From assembly GCA_000729835.1 (NCBI GenBank), contig JFHB01000247.1, positions 1 to 41,570 on the forward strand: a stretch of DNA of 41,570 bases, given 5' to 3'. Position 1 is the stretch's first letter. Each line of letters starts with the position of its first letter. The position numbers were made by a program, and so were the translations under genes. The notes beneath the pieces are model-generated. The model searched no databases. It was not told where the DNA came from and worked only from the letters and a program-made list of their open reading frames with translations. This document shows positions 31,609 to 41,570 of the stretch, in pieces. The stretch is from Atkinsonella hypoxylon. Taxonomy: Eukaryota; Ascomycota; Sordariomycetes; Hypocreales; Clavicipitaceae.

Positions 31609-32175
31609 TACGCAGAGCCGCGATATGTAAGACTTGCGATATACCTCTTTGTAATTGAGATGATCCCTAGTTAGTACTTGAATCAAACTGTAGAATAGTA
31701 CTGGAAAGGAAGTATCTTAAAGGGAGTGTTTCTCATTCGTGCATCATCCCTGTCGGTACCGAGTCGGAGCATTATGGCACGTAAGAGATATACAATAGTT
31801 ACAGTCTCACGTTGGGGGCCGGACCGGGGCCTTGCCAGTGGTTCAAGGCTCTCAAGCGCCGGGAGCCGCTGGACTCAGCTTGGCAAACTTCTCACGATAA
31901 TTTGAAGCACTGTTCATGGTGGCCTGAGCCTTGTTTGGGTGTTAACGTGTCTTTGGCAGCCACCACTGCCTCCCCCAGCTCGAGGAATGCACATCCAAAT
32001 ATCGTGATTGGCTGCCAAGCGCATCTCATATGCGTGCGTGAGCAAACTAGTCATTTGACCTGCTGGCCTGCTGATCTTGGTTGTGGCACAATGACCAGCT
32101 TCAACACAACAGCATGACACTGACCGATGCCCATGGAAGGATTCACTTGGCCCGCGAAGAAGCCAGTGCATAGAT
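31609..32175. other. Intergenic, nothing recognised
   Basis: Short overlapping ORFs only, none with a motif. The right part may contain more of the frameshifted relic that becomes readable at 32176. Confidence 0.4.
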
Positions 32176-32544
32176 ACCATTCCTGGCCTAACAGGGCCTG
32201 AGCTTCAAGGAGCCTTCAACATCCTCAGCCGCGATGCGTGCAATTTCATCACGGTTTCGCACACCGTCTACACGGGTAGTACCGGCATCCCGTGTTCGAG
32301 GTTGCATATACCGTCCCTGAGGCCCAGAAGCACCTTGGAATCATTTGGAAGCGTGATCGGGTTAAATCCATCTACTTTCAGCGCGAACCCCTCGTTGAAC
32401 GACGATTTCGAGCCGCGTATAATATTGACGGCACACGGTATCAGCTGGGGCCTTCACTGCTGCCCTCAACGAACCCTCGTCGGCGAGACGAAGCTAGCCC
32501 GTCATTTCAAGGCTAGCGTCGAGATATTTGTCCCGCAGGCCTAG
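32176..32544 (+). pseudogene. Frameshifted relic of an unrecognised protein-coding gene
   Basis: Protein-like sequence runs across changing plus frames. From 32176 one frame reads IPGLTGPELQGAFNILSRDA and on to VYTGSTGIP; near 32290 sense shifts to another frame (VFEVAYTVPEAQKHLGIIWK, then FQREPLVERRFRAAYNIDGT); after about 32440 it shifts again and ends TKLARHFKASVEIFVPQA before TAG. I do not recognise the family. At least two frame changes and the lack of splice signals at the joints suggest a decayed gene or gene fragment, not introns. Confidence 0.45.
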
Positions 32545-33087
32545 TCATGACTTGTTTGGGATCGATAACTCTGAGCCGCATTCTCGCATAGAGACAGTGC
32601 CTCCTCAAATACAGTATTCATTATTTGGGGCTCGGACACAATCCGTTGTCGCCTGTTTTCGGCCGCTTGCATCTATTTCGATCGAAAAAGCTCGATTGCG
32701 GATAACGTCTCACGGGCCCGAGCCGATTGCATTTGTTGCAAGACAACAGAAGACGCAAAGATGCTTGGCGATAAGCGTCCATGAGGTGCTACTCTCGTAG
32801 ATCAATGAATTGTATTGGGCTAGAGGATTTCGATCACATTATCATGCTCTGGGCTCTGCCCAGCCTTGTGGTTGTTGTCAGCGTAGGCCACGAGGACATT
32901 GCCGCCTCAACATCGGCTATGACCTGATTGGACTGCAGCATGACACTAGGTGTGGTTTTAGATCGAGGAAATATTGAACTGAGTTTTTCAGCTTGCATCC
33001 GAAGAACATGATATCATTGCACTCAAAAGTCAAGACGAAGAGTAGCATAACACTGACTTCAGGAAATATCCAAGACGATGATGAAAC
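32545..33087. other. Intergenic, 3' side of PNKP
   Basis: No recognisable gene. An open frame of 90 codons (32528-32800) overlaps the end of the relic and could be part of it but has no motif. Confidence 0.4.
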
Positions 33088-34524
33088 CTATTTCGACGTC
33101 TCGCGTATTATGTCCGTCCAATACCGCGCCCAGGCACTATACTCCTCTCTTGTCCCTCGAAATTTGAACGAGACTTCAAGTATGTCCTGGAAGCCCTCCT
33201 CAATATCGGGCTTCTCGAACTCCGAATTGAACCTGGTCCAGGCCTGTCTAGGTAATGACACTCTATCCAACTCGTCTGAGCTAAGTGATTTATTAAAAGC
33301 TCGCACCGCGTCATTATGTTTGCAGACCTCGAATGGTGTTTGAAACCAGATGCATCGAACAGGGACCTTTGCCCGTTTTGCCATTTGCACCCAGATCTTT
33401 CGAGTTTCTTTGTCACGGTTAGTGTTATCTGGAATCATCATCAGTCCACGAACTTGATTAATTGCGACCTTTCTGTCAAGTATTCAACCCTTACCTATAA
33501 CGACGGATTTGCCGTCGGCCAGTTGGCTTATGGCATACTCCTCACATTTCGCCCGTGACTTCAAAGTATCTTGATTGACTCTTGCGTAACCCAGCCCGCT
33601 AAGATACTTCTTGTAAAAAGAGCTTTTTCCAGCGCCTGGTTGTCCAACGAACATGATCATGTTCTGAGGATTAATTGTGAAATCAAAGCACAAGTCATCA
33701 AATGTGTTCGACTCATCAAAAGGATAGTCCTCAAGATCAAAATCCCGATGAAAGTTATTCTTTCTCGGGTCGCTCCCCAGAAAATAGGCTTCAGGAGTGG
33801 TAAATCGAAGTCCTAGGTTGTGAGCAAAATCTCTATCTGAACAGCTGAAGTCCGGTCCCAGGGTAACAGCGTCTGTGGCTTTGGCTCCCGAACTCGCCAG
33901 CCTGCCAGCGGCATCTCCCACAAAGAAGCTTGTCTCCTTGTCCACTTCTGGGTCAGATATATCGTAGTCGTCGCATATTTCGCTCCAGATTCCTGTTCTT
34001 GGTTTTCGAAACACGTCATTCTCTGTTGCGGCATAGATGCTCGTGGGGATATCGAGTTGGTGAAGTATGTCCTCGCATTTCTCTTTAAACACTTTGCTTT
34101 TGTTACGCCCACCAGGTTTTTTCCTATCGGAAGACTTCTCCAACGATAAACCACCTTGGTTAGACACAATGACGACCTGATACCCCTTCTCTGTATGTAG
34201 TGCCTGCAAGACGCCTGGTACATCGTCATGCCACCACTTCCAATCTGCTGAGTTTTTGGCAAACCGACCCCCTGAGCGAGTTCCAATAAGTGTTCCGTCC
34301 AGGTCAAATACGGCAATCTTGCTTCGTTTGCCTTGGTCGCACTTCCTAGCATAATCCTTGGGCTGATAGCGCCCAACTAGTAAAGAATTGGGGACATCTT
34401 CGTTATACCCTCGTTCAGACCAAGTGGTCTGAGATGGAGGCTTTTGCGAAGCCTTGACAAAGAAGTCAGCCTTCTTTCGCACTTCCAGTCTTGTCAGCTC
34501 CTCGTTTGAGTTCTCTAGACTCAT
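33088..34524 (-). CDS. pnk1: Polynucleotide kinase 3'-phosphatase (PNKP/Pnk1)
   Basis: Nuclear DNA repair enzyme that removes 3'-phosphate and phosphorylates 5'-OH at strand breaks, making ends ligatable. Exon 1 is 34524-33495 and exon 2 is 33428-33088; the 66-nt intron (GTAAGG...CCAG) closes in phase to give 456 residues and restores a VVI-D-NTNRDKETRK junction. The HAD-type phosphatase domain comes first, with the nucleophile motif FDLDGTLIGT (Asp74, Asp76), VIVSNQGG, a KPRTGIW lysine region and SFFVGDAAGR. The kinase domain follows with P-loop GQPGAGKSS (294-302), the LGYARVNQDTL substrate segment and DNTNRDKETRKIW. No FHA or BRCT domain is present, as in fission yeast Pnk1. It diverges from Med18 across 583 bp. 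Confidence 0.94.
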
Positions 34525-35107
34525 GCATGATTGGGTGATGTGTACCTACCGCTCAGGCTCTCTCGGACACGCTTGATCGCTCTTGGTGGAGGAGATATGG
34601 AACGCAGCCGCTTGCTCGCGAGATCTATGGAAGCCATGTATGGCCACCTTTGCGCAAATGTCATCTATTTGCTAATATCGGAACTTGCTTTTTTTCAGGG
34701 TCGCAGTTGTTTGAAGATTCGCGGAGCTTGCACTTCTTAGCTGGGACTTTGCGATAGCCCCTAAATCCTTCGGCACGCCGGCGTACGCGAGCTAACTATG
34801 TATCTACTCAACGCGATGTCACGTGCGCCTTGATGGCCACATCACCACAATCACTGGTCCGTCTCTATTCAACGATTTGGACTATACAACATGTCGCGAA
34901 CGATATGAATCATCAAAATCCTGCTCATGTGCAAGGAGGCTGCTTATTGATATCCTTCGTGTGCGCTCTTTAATTATTGAGGAAACAGCTTCTCTAGTGC
35001 ACCTCTCATCTTTGCGCAACACTGGACGACCACATTCAGGCTGTGAGAAATGAAGACAGCACCGCCATTTGCTGCCTAGCTCCCATTCTAAAATTACTGC
35101 GCCAGCC
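34525..35107. promoter_or_regulatory. Divergent intergenic region of pnk1 and med18
   Basis: 583 bp between two start codons pointing away from each other, so both promoters lie here. No specific element can be named. Confidence 0.5.
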
Positions 35108-36013
35108 ATGTACCAGCTGTTTCTCACGGCCTTGGTTGAAGACAAGGACTTCAATACAGCATGCGCTGTTCTTGGTGGATTCTGTGCCATGTCGCCATGG
35201 GAAACGGTGAACCGAGTGCTCTACTTCCAAGGCCCTCCACGACCAGCAGGCATAACGAATCAATCGTCAATTGACAAACCCATGCGCAAGGACGCAGCTT
35301 TCTTATGGAAGGATCTTCATCAGAGTCTCAGTCGGCAATCATGCATCCTCCAAGCAAGGTATGAAGTCGTCAAGGATCGTGACATGGGCTCGTCTGCCAC
35401 GCCGATGGATCTTGATGGCACACCAGGTGTGTTGAGATGGACAGATTTTCCAGATCCCCCGCACGGGCGACCCTTGATTACGCAACGCAAAATGGTGGAG
35501 ATCTGGGAACAAAAAAAGCTCTTGTCTATTTTAAGGGACAATAACTTCAGGTTGTCGAGCCCTTTGCTGATCTGATCAACTATACGAGACTCGCGCTAAC
35601 TTCATGTTAGGTTCAAAACAGAAATCATTGAAGAAACCTATATTTTCTTTCGGGATGACGTAGAGTTCTGCCTCACGAGACATTATTTTGTTAAGGGCAT
35701 TGGGAATTACGTGCCTTTAGAGGCAAGGGGAGATCAGTCGCCAACGCCATTGACAGTTCTTCCAGCATGGGATGCAGTGACACCAGTCGATATGCAAAAT
35801 CGTTGGACCCTTCTAGCCAAGCTCCATGTTCTTCAAGACAACAAGCCAGATGAGATACGAAAGGCTCAGGATCAGCTCCTGTCTATCCGTGGAGAACTAG
35901 AGGGTGCCTTTGACTTTAGAACAATCGACCGCAAGGTCCATGATACTCGGATAGCCCAGCAACAACAAGGCATACAAACTTTGCCTCAAAAGGTCATGCT
36001 GGGCAAAACGTGA
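35108..36013 (+). CDS. med18: Mediator complex subunit 18 (Med18/Srb5)
   Basis: Head-module subunit of the Mediator coactivator that bridges regulators and RNA polymerase II. Exons 35108-35550 and 35611-36013 flank a 60-nt intron (GTTGTC...GTTAG) with matching phase, giving 281 residues. The start ATG opens MYQLFLTALVEDKDF, the usual Med18 N-terminus (MxELFLTA). Landmarks: VNRVLYFQGPPRPAG, WKDLHQSLSRQSCILQARYE, PMDLDGTPGVLRWTDFPDPP, GRPLITQRKMVEIWEQKK, the splice junction RDNNF-R-FKTEIIEETY, FFRDDVEFCLTRHYF, LPAWDAVTPVD and HVLQDNKPDEIRKAQDQLL. The frame continues upstream without ATG, so this start is preferred. The donor is weak (GTTGTC) but the junction matches the family pattern. Confidence 0.93.
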
Positions 36014-36900
36014 CAATGCATTATGCACAAAGGCGTATCTGGCGGCTGCTCAGCATGATGGGTGGCACATTTTGATTAGTAGAAACAACCGAGATATGCA
36101 TGGGCCGATTGTAGAGTGTATGACAGAATATATAGACCTCGAAAATGCCGACGCTGGCTCAGTCTGTGCAAGTTCTTTCGCAGCGGAGACGAGCCTTCAC
36201 ATGAGTAGTGCTCATGGTCAAGTTCAAGGTGTATATAGACACATGAGTCATCCGGTGAAGGCGCCCGGTCGCGCCACGATTTCGAACAGCACAATCATCA
36301 TGTTTCTCCTTAACACCAGGCCTTCTTCATCTCGTTAGGAAACATCACAGAAATCTTAGCGTGGTATGCTCTTCATGGTGCTCATTCATCTCAAGTATAA
36401 GGACTGCTAATGCGCTTCATATGTCGGAAAATCAATTCGACGCGGTGTTTTGCCTCGATGTATCGCGGTGGCAACCAAGAGAAACCTTATTGCCAGCCGA
36501 AAGAAATGAACTAAGCAAGTGCGAAGCTAAAATAGTTCTTCTTCAGACCCTTCTCGAATCAACCAAATTGTTTGCAGAACGTGGCTTGTCAAAGTTACGT
36601 GGAGCGCAGTTGACTGAACCCTACGCCACGACAAAGCATAGCAGACGAATTTATTTCCCGGATATACTTTGTCTTCCAATCTTTCCCATAAGAACGCTGG
36701 TTGCAATTCTCGTTGCGCTGAATCATCTCCTCCAGCTCGACACGGGCGTGTCTAACACGAGCATAAAGTAGTCGCGCTTCGCCCACAACTATATATACAA
36801 CCACTGATGCATCGCCACCCACTACCTACGCAATAAGATCAGGTAAACTGCCCCGGAAAGCGCAATAAGCGCAGCGATTTCGCCAGTACAGGCAAGCAAA
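36014..36900. other. Intergenic with one unrecognised ORF
   Basis: The largest frame with ATG is 36421-36771 (116 codons, plus strand), with helical-looking sequence (LSKCEAKIVLLQTLLESTKL) but no family, no signal peptide and no supported neighbours. The remainder includes the upstream region of the small secreted protein. Confidence 0.4.
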
Positions 36901-37548
36901 ATGAAGGTATCTACATGGCCTACTTCTTTGCCTTGAACCTGTCCCACCGCGCACCGTGCTGACCACTCGGCTCTAGAACCTTTTCGCCATCACCACTGTT
37001 TTGCTCACAGCATCAACGGCCAATGCAATCAAGCTGAGCCAGCTCGAGGCCGAGAAGCGCCTCAAGCCCAACCTCATCACTGCTACCTCCACAGGCGGTT
37101 GCATCACGCGCGAGAACCAAAGGTGCACTTCATACGAGCAGATCAACTCTCAAACCGTCGACGGAGTCGTCAAGCTCAAGAAGGCCAGCGGATGCTATTC
37201 AATGATTATTATTGCCGGCACTGAGGTTGGCCATCCTGAGTGTGACTACTCCCACTACGACGGCTACAAGGTCGACCTGCGACCCCAAAGCTGCTTGGAC
37301 AACTACATCAAGAACAACCTCACCGAAATTGATGCTGGAGGTGGATATCCTCAGTGGAAGGATACCGATGGAAACATTTACTGTGTAAGTACTCGGGCCG
37401 TGTGAAAATTCGGACAATTGGCTCACGATTCTATGACTAGTACGAGGGTTACCTCTGGGAAGCCACCTATTTCACCTGGGACGAACTTGAAACACCTTTA
37501 GGTAACAGTTCGGAGGTGAGAAAGGGTGGATCCGATGGGAGACTATAG
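36901..37548 (+). CDS. Small secreted six-cysteine protein (effector candidate)
   Basis: I do not recognise the family. Exon 1 is only ATG-AAG (36901-36906); exon 2 is 36977-37384 and exon 3 is 37441-37548, all phase 0, giving 173 residues. The first intron has GCTGAC before CTCTAG; skipping to exon 2 creates a classic signal peptide, MKNLFAITTVLLTASTANA (1-19). The mature part has a basic start (EAEKRLKPN), six cysteines in exon 2 (in GGC, QRC, SGC, PEC, QSC, IYC contexts), many Gly/Tyr/Asp residues and a short acidic/Gly tail. Size, secretion signal and disulfide potential fit an effector-like or antimicrobial-like protein. The end is less sure: a GTGAGA at 37516 could be another donor leading to a different C-terminus. 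Confidence 0.65.
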
Positions 37549-40500
37549 ATTTAACAAAGACGCGGCGGATATGATGAGCAAACGCAAGCGTCCATATCGA
37601 TGTTAAAACACATTCTTAGGCCATGAAATATGTCGGCGACTTGTTTCATACATGTTTGGACATGTTACATTACCATGTCCCTCGCTTCAGAAGCTTGTTT
37701 GCCAGGAGAATATCACCGTGAGATTGCTCGACCTGTCCGTCTAGAGTCAGCACAAGATGGATCTGGGCACATATAATGGGTAGCGGCAACAATGGCGATG
37801 AACTTAATTTCGGGCTCGCCAAGGTCTTGTTATGTGACAGATGGCTGGTATCGTGCGAAGGGATGAAAGTGATGTAGCAAAAGGACGACATTTAGCTGTC
37901 TAAAAGGAGCGACGAGGTGAAGAATGATTATGGCTTGTGAAGAAGGAAAGAAACTCTTCTTATCTTGGGTGCAGGCGATGCTCCTCACTTATACTGCTAT
38001 TCGAGACTCCCAACTGAGAGGTATGGCGTGGCCTGGCATGCCAGTTTCTCCCGACGCAATTGGATTCAGCCATGCCCCTAATGTCTACTGTGGTCGACGA
38101 CAAAGGCTGGTGATGCTCTGTGTTAGTCCTAGTTGGGCCCAGCCCGCTCCTGTTGCCCTGGAGTAGCAGTGAGCTGTCAGACGAAATCGATTTTCACGCT
38201 ACAGGATGAATACCACAATGGCTGACAAGCGCTGCAGCAAAGCCCTAGGACCATGAGAAGAGGGGCCTGGTTGGTAACTGAGTTAATGGAAAAGGCAGTT
38301 GGCACTGATCGTAGCCGTTTAGCGTAGTGCATTAACAGAATAATTTGCACAATCGTGCAAGCTTGGGGAAGTTGTTATGGTGTTTGCCCGAGGCAAAATT
38401 GCTGGCATACCAACACCAACATCTACTTACTGGTCCACTTGAGCGCCCCTATATTGCGTGCCTGCTTTGCCATCGATCCTCATTTTGGTCGCATTATGAA
38501 GCGATGATGAGAGCTTCGCCACTGGAGAGGATTATGGACGTGGACGGAGTAGGGTTTCCACGCTGGAGCGAGCTTGTGTTTGAGCTTGTGACTTGCTCTC
38601 ATCACTGCTACATGGATGTTACGTCCGTTGGCTGAACTAGATCTGCAGAGAAGAGAAGTCCAAGCCCACGAAATACCGAGGCACCGCGGCTATCGAATCT
38701 CAAACGAGTGGTGGATTTCTGCTGTGTCCTCCACTCCCTGGATGAGCGAGCATCTGGGGAAAGGGGGCAAAACTGCTCCAAATATGGCCCAGAACAGTTG
38801 GTCCTTTCAACCTTGGCTTAGCTCCAACACAGGATTTATGATGATCTACGCAGGACATCTTGTCTGCAAGAGAGACGGTTCCAACCTTGCAACGGAGCCA
38901 GAGAGCAGCTTTAGCCCAGCTCAAGATGAATGACGCATAAGGGGGGTGACGCATCTCAAGACTTGTGAAATCTACCAGCCGCATTGGCCTCGTATGTGCA
39001 TTGTCGCGATGGTATCTTTTACACATGAGACACGGCGATTTTAGGCAGCTGCTCATAAACGGTTCCCGGTTGTATAAGCAATATTCCTTGGGTTCAATCT
39101 CGACAACCTGTTTCGAACTCGCAATGCTTTCTCGAAGAATACCAGATCCTTGACGTGAACGTCGTTTGGTTATCTGTGGTTGCATTCTTGTCGGGATCGT
39201 ATAGTAGGCGTCTTGCTGACGTTGAGTACAAGCTGCCAGTTTCCATGATACTTCATCACTTGACGAAAATCCTCCTGACACACTTGGCCACCGCGCTGAG
39301 GACGCCTTCCAGCCCCCTATGCACACGCCATAGATAGCATATCCAATTGATCGAATGCAGGAATGAGCAGGGACCAATACAATCGTTCGCGACGCTCAAA
39401 ACTTGCCATCTAGAAAGTGTGTACTTTCCTAATGATAAGCCATCATCTGCCGCTCGCCGAGCGTGCAATCTAGAACCGAACCGTGTACTAGGACTCCCGG
39501 GGGTTCCGAACATGCGCCGTTCAATCAGTCACGAGCATCGGAGCGGCACAAGCCAGCTTTCATTTCTTGGTAGGGCCAAGGGAGCAAGCTTATTGCGTGA
39601 AGGAACTGTCTTAATCGTAAGCGTGGCGACAATGCTTGGACACACAAAGTCTACGGAGCGTAAAACATACCATGAGAAGAAAACATACGAGATTGTTTGT
39701 ATTCTTTTGCCTTGTTCCCCATGCAAGGCTCATGATCGAAGAAAACGCAGGTGCCTTCTTCGATAAAACGGACGGCCATATCAACTGCTACTGCTTCATA
39801 GTACGGCAGCTGCCCAGGCTCCGTCCCCAAGGTTCATTTTAAAGTTGATGCTATGAGCGCAGATCACAATGACTGGTCGCGTCGTACTAGCACCAGACGA
39901 AGATGATGTGACTTGATGCATGTCCATAGCCAGATCAGATCAGATCACCAGGGCAGCCAAACTGTAATCTCACGTCTCGGCTTGCCAAGGTAGGCGGGAA
40001 TCGCCGAATCATCATCACCTCCTAGTCCTGAAGAACCATCTATCTGCTCACTACGGCTATCCGTCCTCTCATGCTAGATCTGAGTGGCATGGCCGGACGC
40101 CGATCCTTCATGCCTAGTATTCGGTTTCTGGCCTGGAACATGGCATGCGGGCCTCTGAAGAAAGGGCTGCTTGCCGCTCGCCTCAAGGCCGGCTTGGGGG
40201 CGAGAGCCATCATCACTTGCCGCTGGTGTACGGGGGATGTTTGGCGGTCAGTCAGGAAGCGTGGAAATGCATCTTCTCGTCGCTCTATTCTTTAGCAGTC
40301 GGTAATTATGTAAACCCTTTCGTTCCACTCACGATATTTGGCTAACCACGATTCGCGGCGTACCAGACCTTTCTCCCCAATTGAGTCCCTCCACCGGTTG
40401 GTTATATTGAAAGACATGAGCATCGTAAGCCGGCAGCCGTTCTGGGCGCGGCTACATCTCGCCCTAGCTTTCGATCCAGCATACTCGGTAGACAGTCGTA

Positions 40501-41570
40501 TGATGGATGGACTGCTTATTGTCAGTCTGCCGGATAAAATGGCCGGCATGGCTATAAGCAGCGCGTCAGGACGCGTATGCCGAGCAAGAGGAAGGGGTCC
40601 GCCATGCAGATGGACGAGGATTTGCGACGGCGCAGACAAGCCAGCCATTGCGTGTTTGGTGTGCCAGCCACTTGGTGCTGCGCAAGTTGGGGGAAGGCAG
40701 GTTTTCGGCCACGACTCACGACTTGCGTCGGTCGAGTTTAATGGATGGATGAGCGGCGGAAATGCGCCCGCAGCCGCTATAGCTGCTATGTCGTGATGTT
40801 TGTTCAATTTCGAGGTCGAGCTGGCGACGTGCATGAGACAATCGTTCCATTTTTCTCAATTGATCTGCTGTCGTTGGTTCGTTGGTTGGTACTGGTACTG
40901 GTACATGCAGCTTCCATGACAAGAGCCCACGCACACACACAAAAGCCATCCATCATCATCATCATCATCATCATCAAGACAGATCAGACACAACAACAAC
41001 CTCCTCACCGCTTGAGACAACCTTGCCATGCAAAAAGCCCTACACGTCACTGGCGCAAGCAATACCCACTCCACCCCTCCACACTTCCACCCCTCCCAAG
41101 AAAACAAACCAAAAAAAAAAAAAAATTTTCAACCCACCACACACACACACACACACGCAGCGACCACCATGCCATGCAATGCATCCCTCGCCGACTGCCA
41201 TCCCGCATGTTAGTCAACGTTCTGGTACAGAGCAGAATACCAGATGTAAGCGAGACGCGCTGTAACCGGGGATGTGCTCCCCATCCATCCCTGCCTAGAC
41301 CTGTCCCACGATAAGATCTTTGTATTAAGCTCCATGTCAAAGCGCAACTAGCACGGCTGCGACGATTGATGGCCCGTATGTCGTGCAACGCGGGTACATG
41401 CATCTTTGTCCCGTCGGGGGCCGATGAGAGGGAGGGACGGCATAAGGCACCCTCATTTGCGACTAGGAAGGACTAGGCAGTTAGTCCTCTTGTTGTTTTC
41501 CCGCAGGCCGCAACGCCTTTTCCACAAAAATCATTTTCCCAGCCCCAACACCAAGGCACATTTGTCTCAC
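37549..41570. other. 4-kb region with no supported gene
   Basis: Several ORFs of 100-225 codons exist (such as minus 39377-38700, minus 40834-40292 and plus 40338-40796), but they overlap each other, often lack ATG starts and contain no known motif. The final 800 bp are rich in microsatellites and CT/CA tracts, as in a 5' leader or promoter of a gene lying beyond the window. Confidence 0.45.
40886..41157. repeat. Cluster of microsatellites
   Basis: Within 270 bp are TGGTAC repeats (40886-40905), a 26-nt CAT repeat (40951-40976), a 15-nt poly-A (41111-41125) and a CA repeat (41138-41156). Each is directly visible; together they mark fast-evolving noncoding sequence. Confidence 0.8.

Noticed and set aside
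38700..39377. 225-codon minus-strand ORF
   Set aside because: Starts with TTG, has no motif or bias toward coding composition, and overlaps plus-strand ORFs of similar length.
40292..40834. Overlapping ORFs of 180 (minus) and 152 (plus) codons
   Set aside because: Neither has a recognisable domain, signal peptide or splice context; mutual overlap suggests chance open frames in GC-balanced DNA.
40951..40976. CAT/CA repeats considered as a CRISPR-like or structured array
   Set aside because: Simple microsatellites without spacers; CRISPR arrays are not expected in a fungal nuclear genome.

Overview
The window looks like nuclear DNA of a filamentous ascomycete (Pezizomycotina). A Sordariomycete, perhaps Hypocreales, is the best guess, inferred from gene content and not proven. 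The evidence is short introns (44-235 nt) with GTAAGT-like donors and CTAAC/CTGAC branch points, a fused BioD-BioA gene, a CYP53 P450, a necrosis-inducing-like secreted protein, and repeat-induced point mutation (RIP)-style decay in AT-rich stretches. Eleven genes can be modelled with splice phases that close exactly; two decayed genes, one decayed coiled-coil relic, one frameshifted relic and one unrecognised ORF are also visible.

Layout. 1-984 is an AT-rich RIP-like relic. 985-2037 holds two gene fossils: a nucleoside-phosphorylase/ankyrin fragment of NLR type (+) and a gutted secreted amidase (-). 2969-5334 carries an NPP1/NLP-type secreted protein (+) tail-to-tail with a double-DUF427 protein (-). 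5335-9245 is mostly unexplained. 9246-15465 is a complete late biotin pathway cluster: biotin synthase (+), KAPA synthase (-) and fused dethiobiotin synthetase/DAPA aminotransferase (+). 16147-18545 is a GPI-type acid sphingomyelinase-like phosphodiesterase (-). 21668-23285 is a CYP53-like benzoate 4-hydroxylase (+). 23286-26169 is a repeat-rich island with a 203-bp MITE-like element, a coiled-coil relic, a 32-bp inverted repeat and a triple 25-bp repeat. 26170-27801 is an F-box protein and 28786-30825 an MFS sugar/quinate-type transporter. A 242-bp solo LTR with intact target duplication lies at 31362-31603. PNKP-type DNA repair enzyme (-) and Mediator subunit Med18 (+) are divergently arranged at 33088-36013. 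A small secreted six-cysteine protein lies at 36901-37548, and the last 4 kb has no supportable gene.

How they fit together. The biotin genes form one pathway. The KAPA synthase ends in -SKL, a peroxisomal PTS1, while the biotin synthase, and probably BioDA, have mitochondrial-type N-termini, so the pathway is predicted to be split between two organelles. The CYP53 P450 and the quinate-type transporter could both feed protocatechuate catabolism, but they are separated by repeats and an F-box gene and the link is only inference. PNKP and Med18 are housekeeping genes sharing an intergenic region. The NLP and the small secreted protein are the host-interaction candidates. Gene-sized blocks alternate with repeat-rich decayed blocks, a mosaic common in RIP-active fungi.
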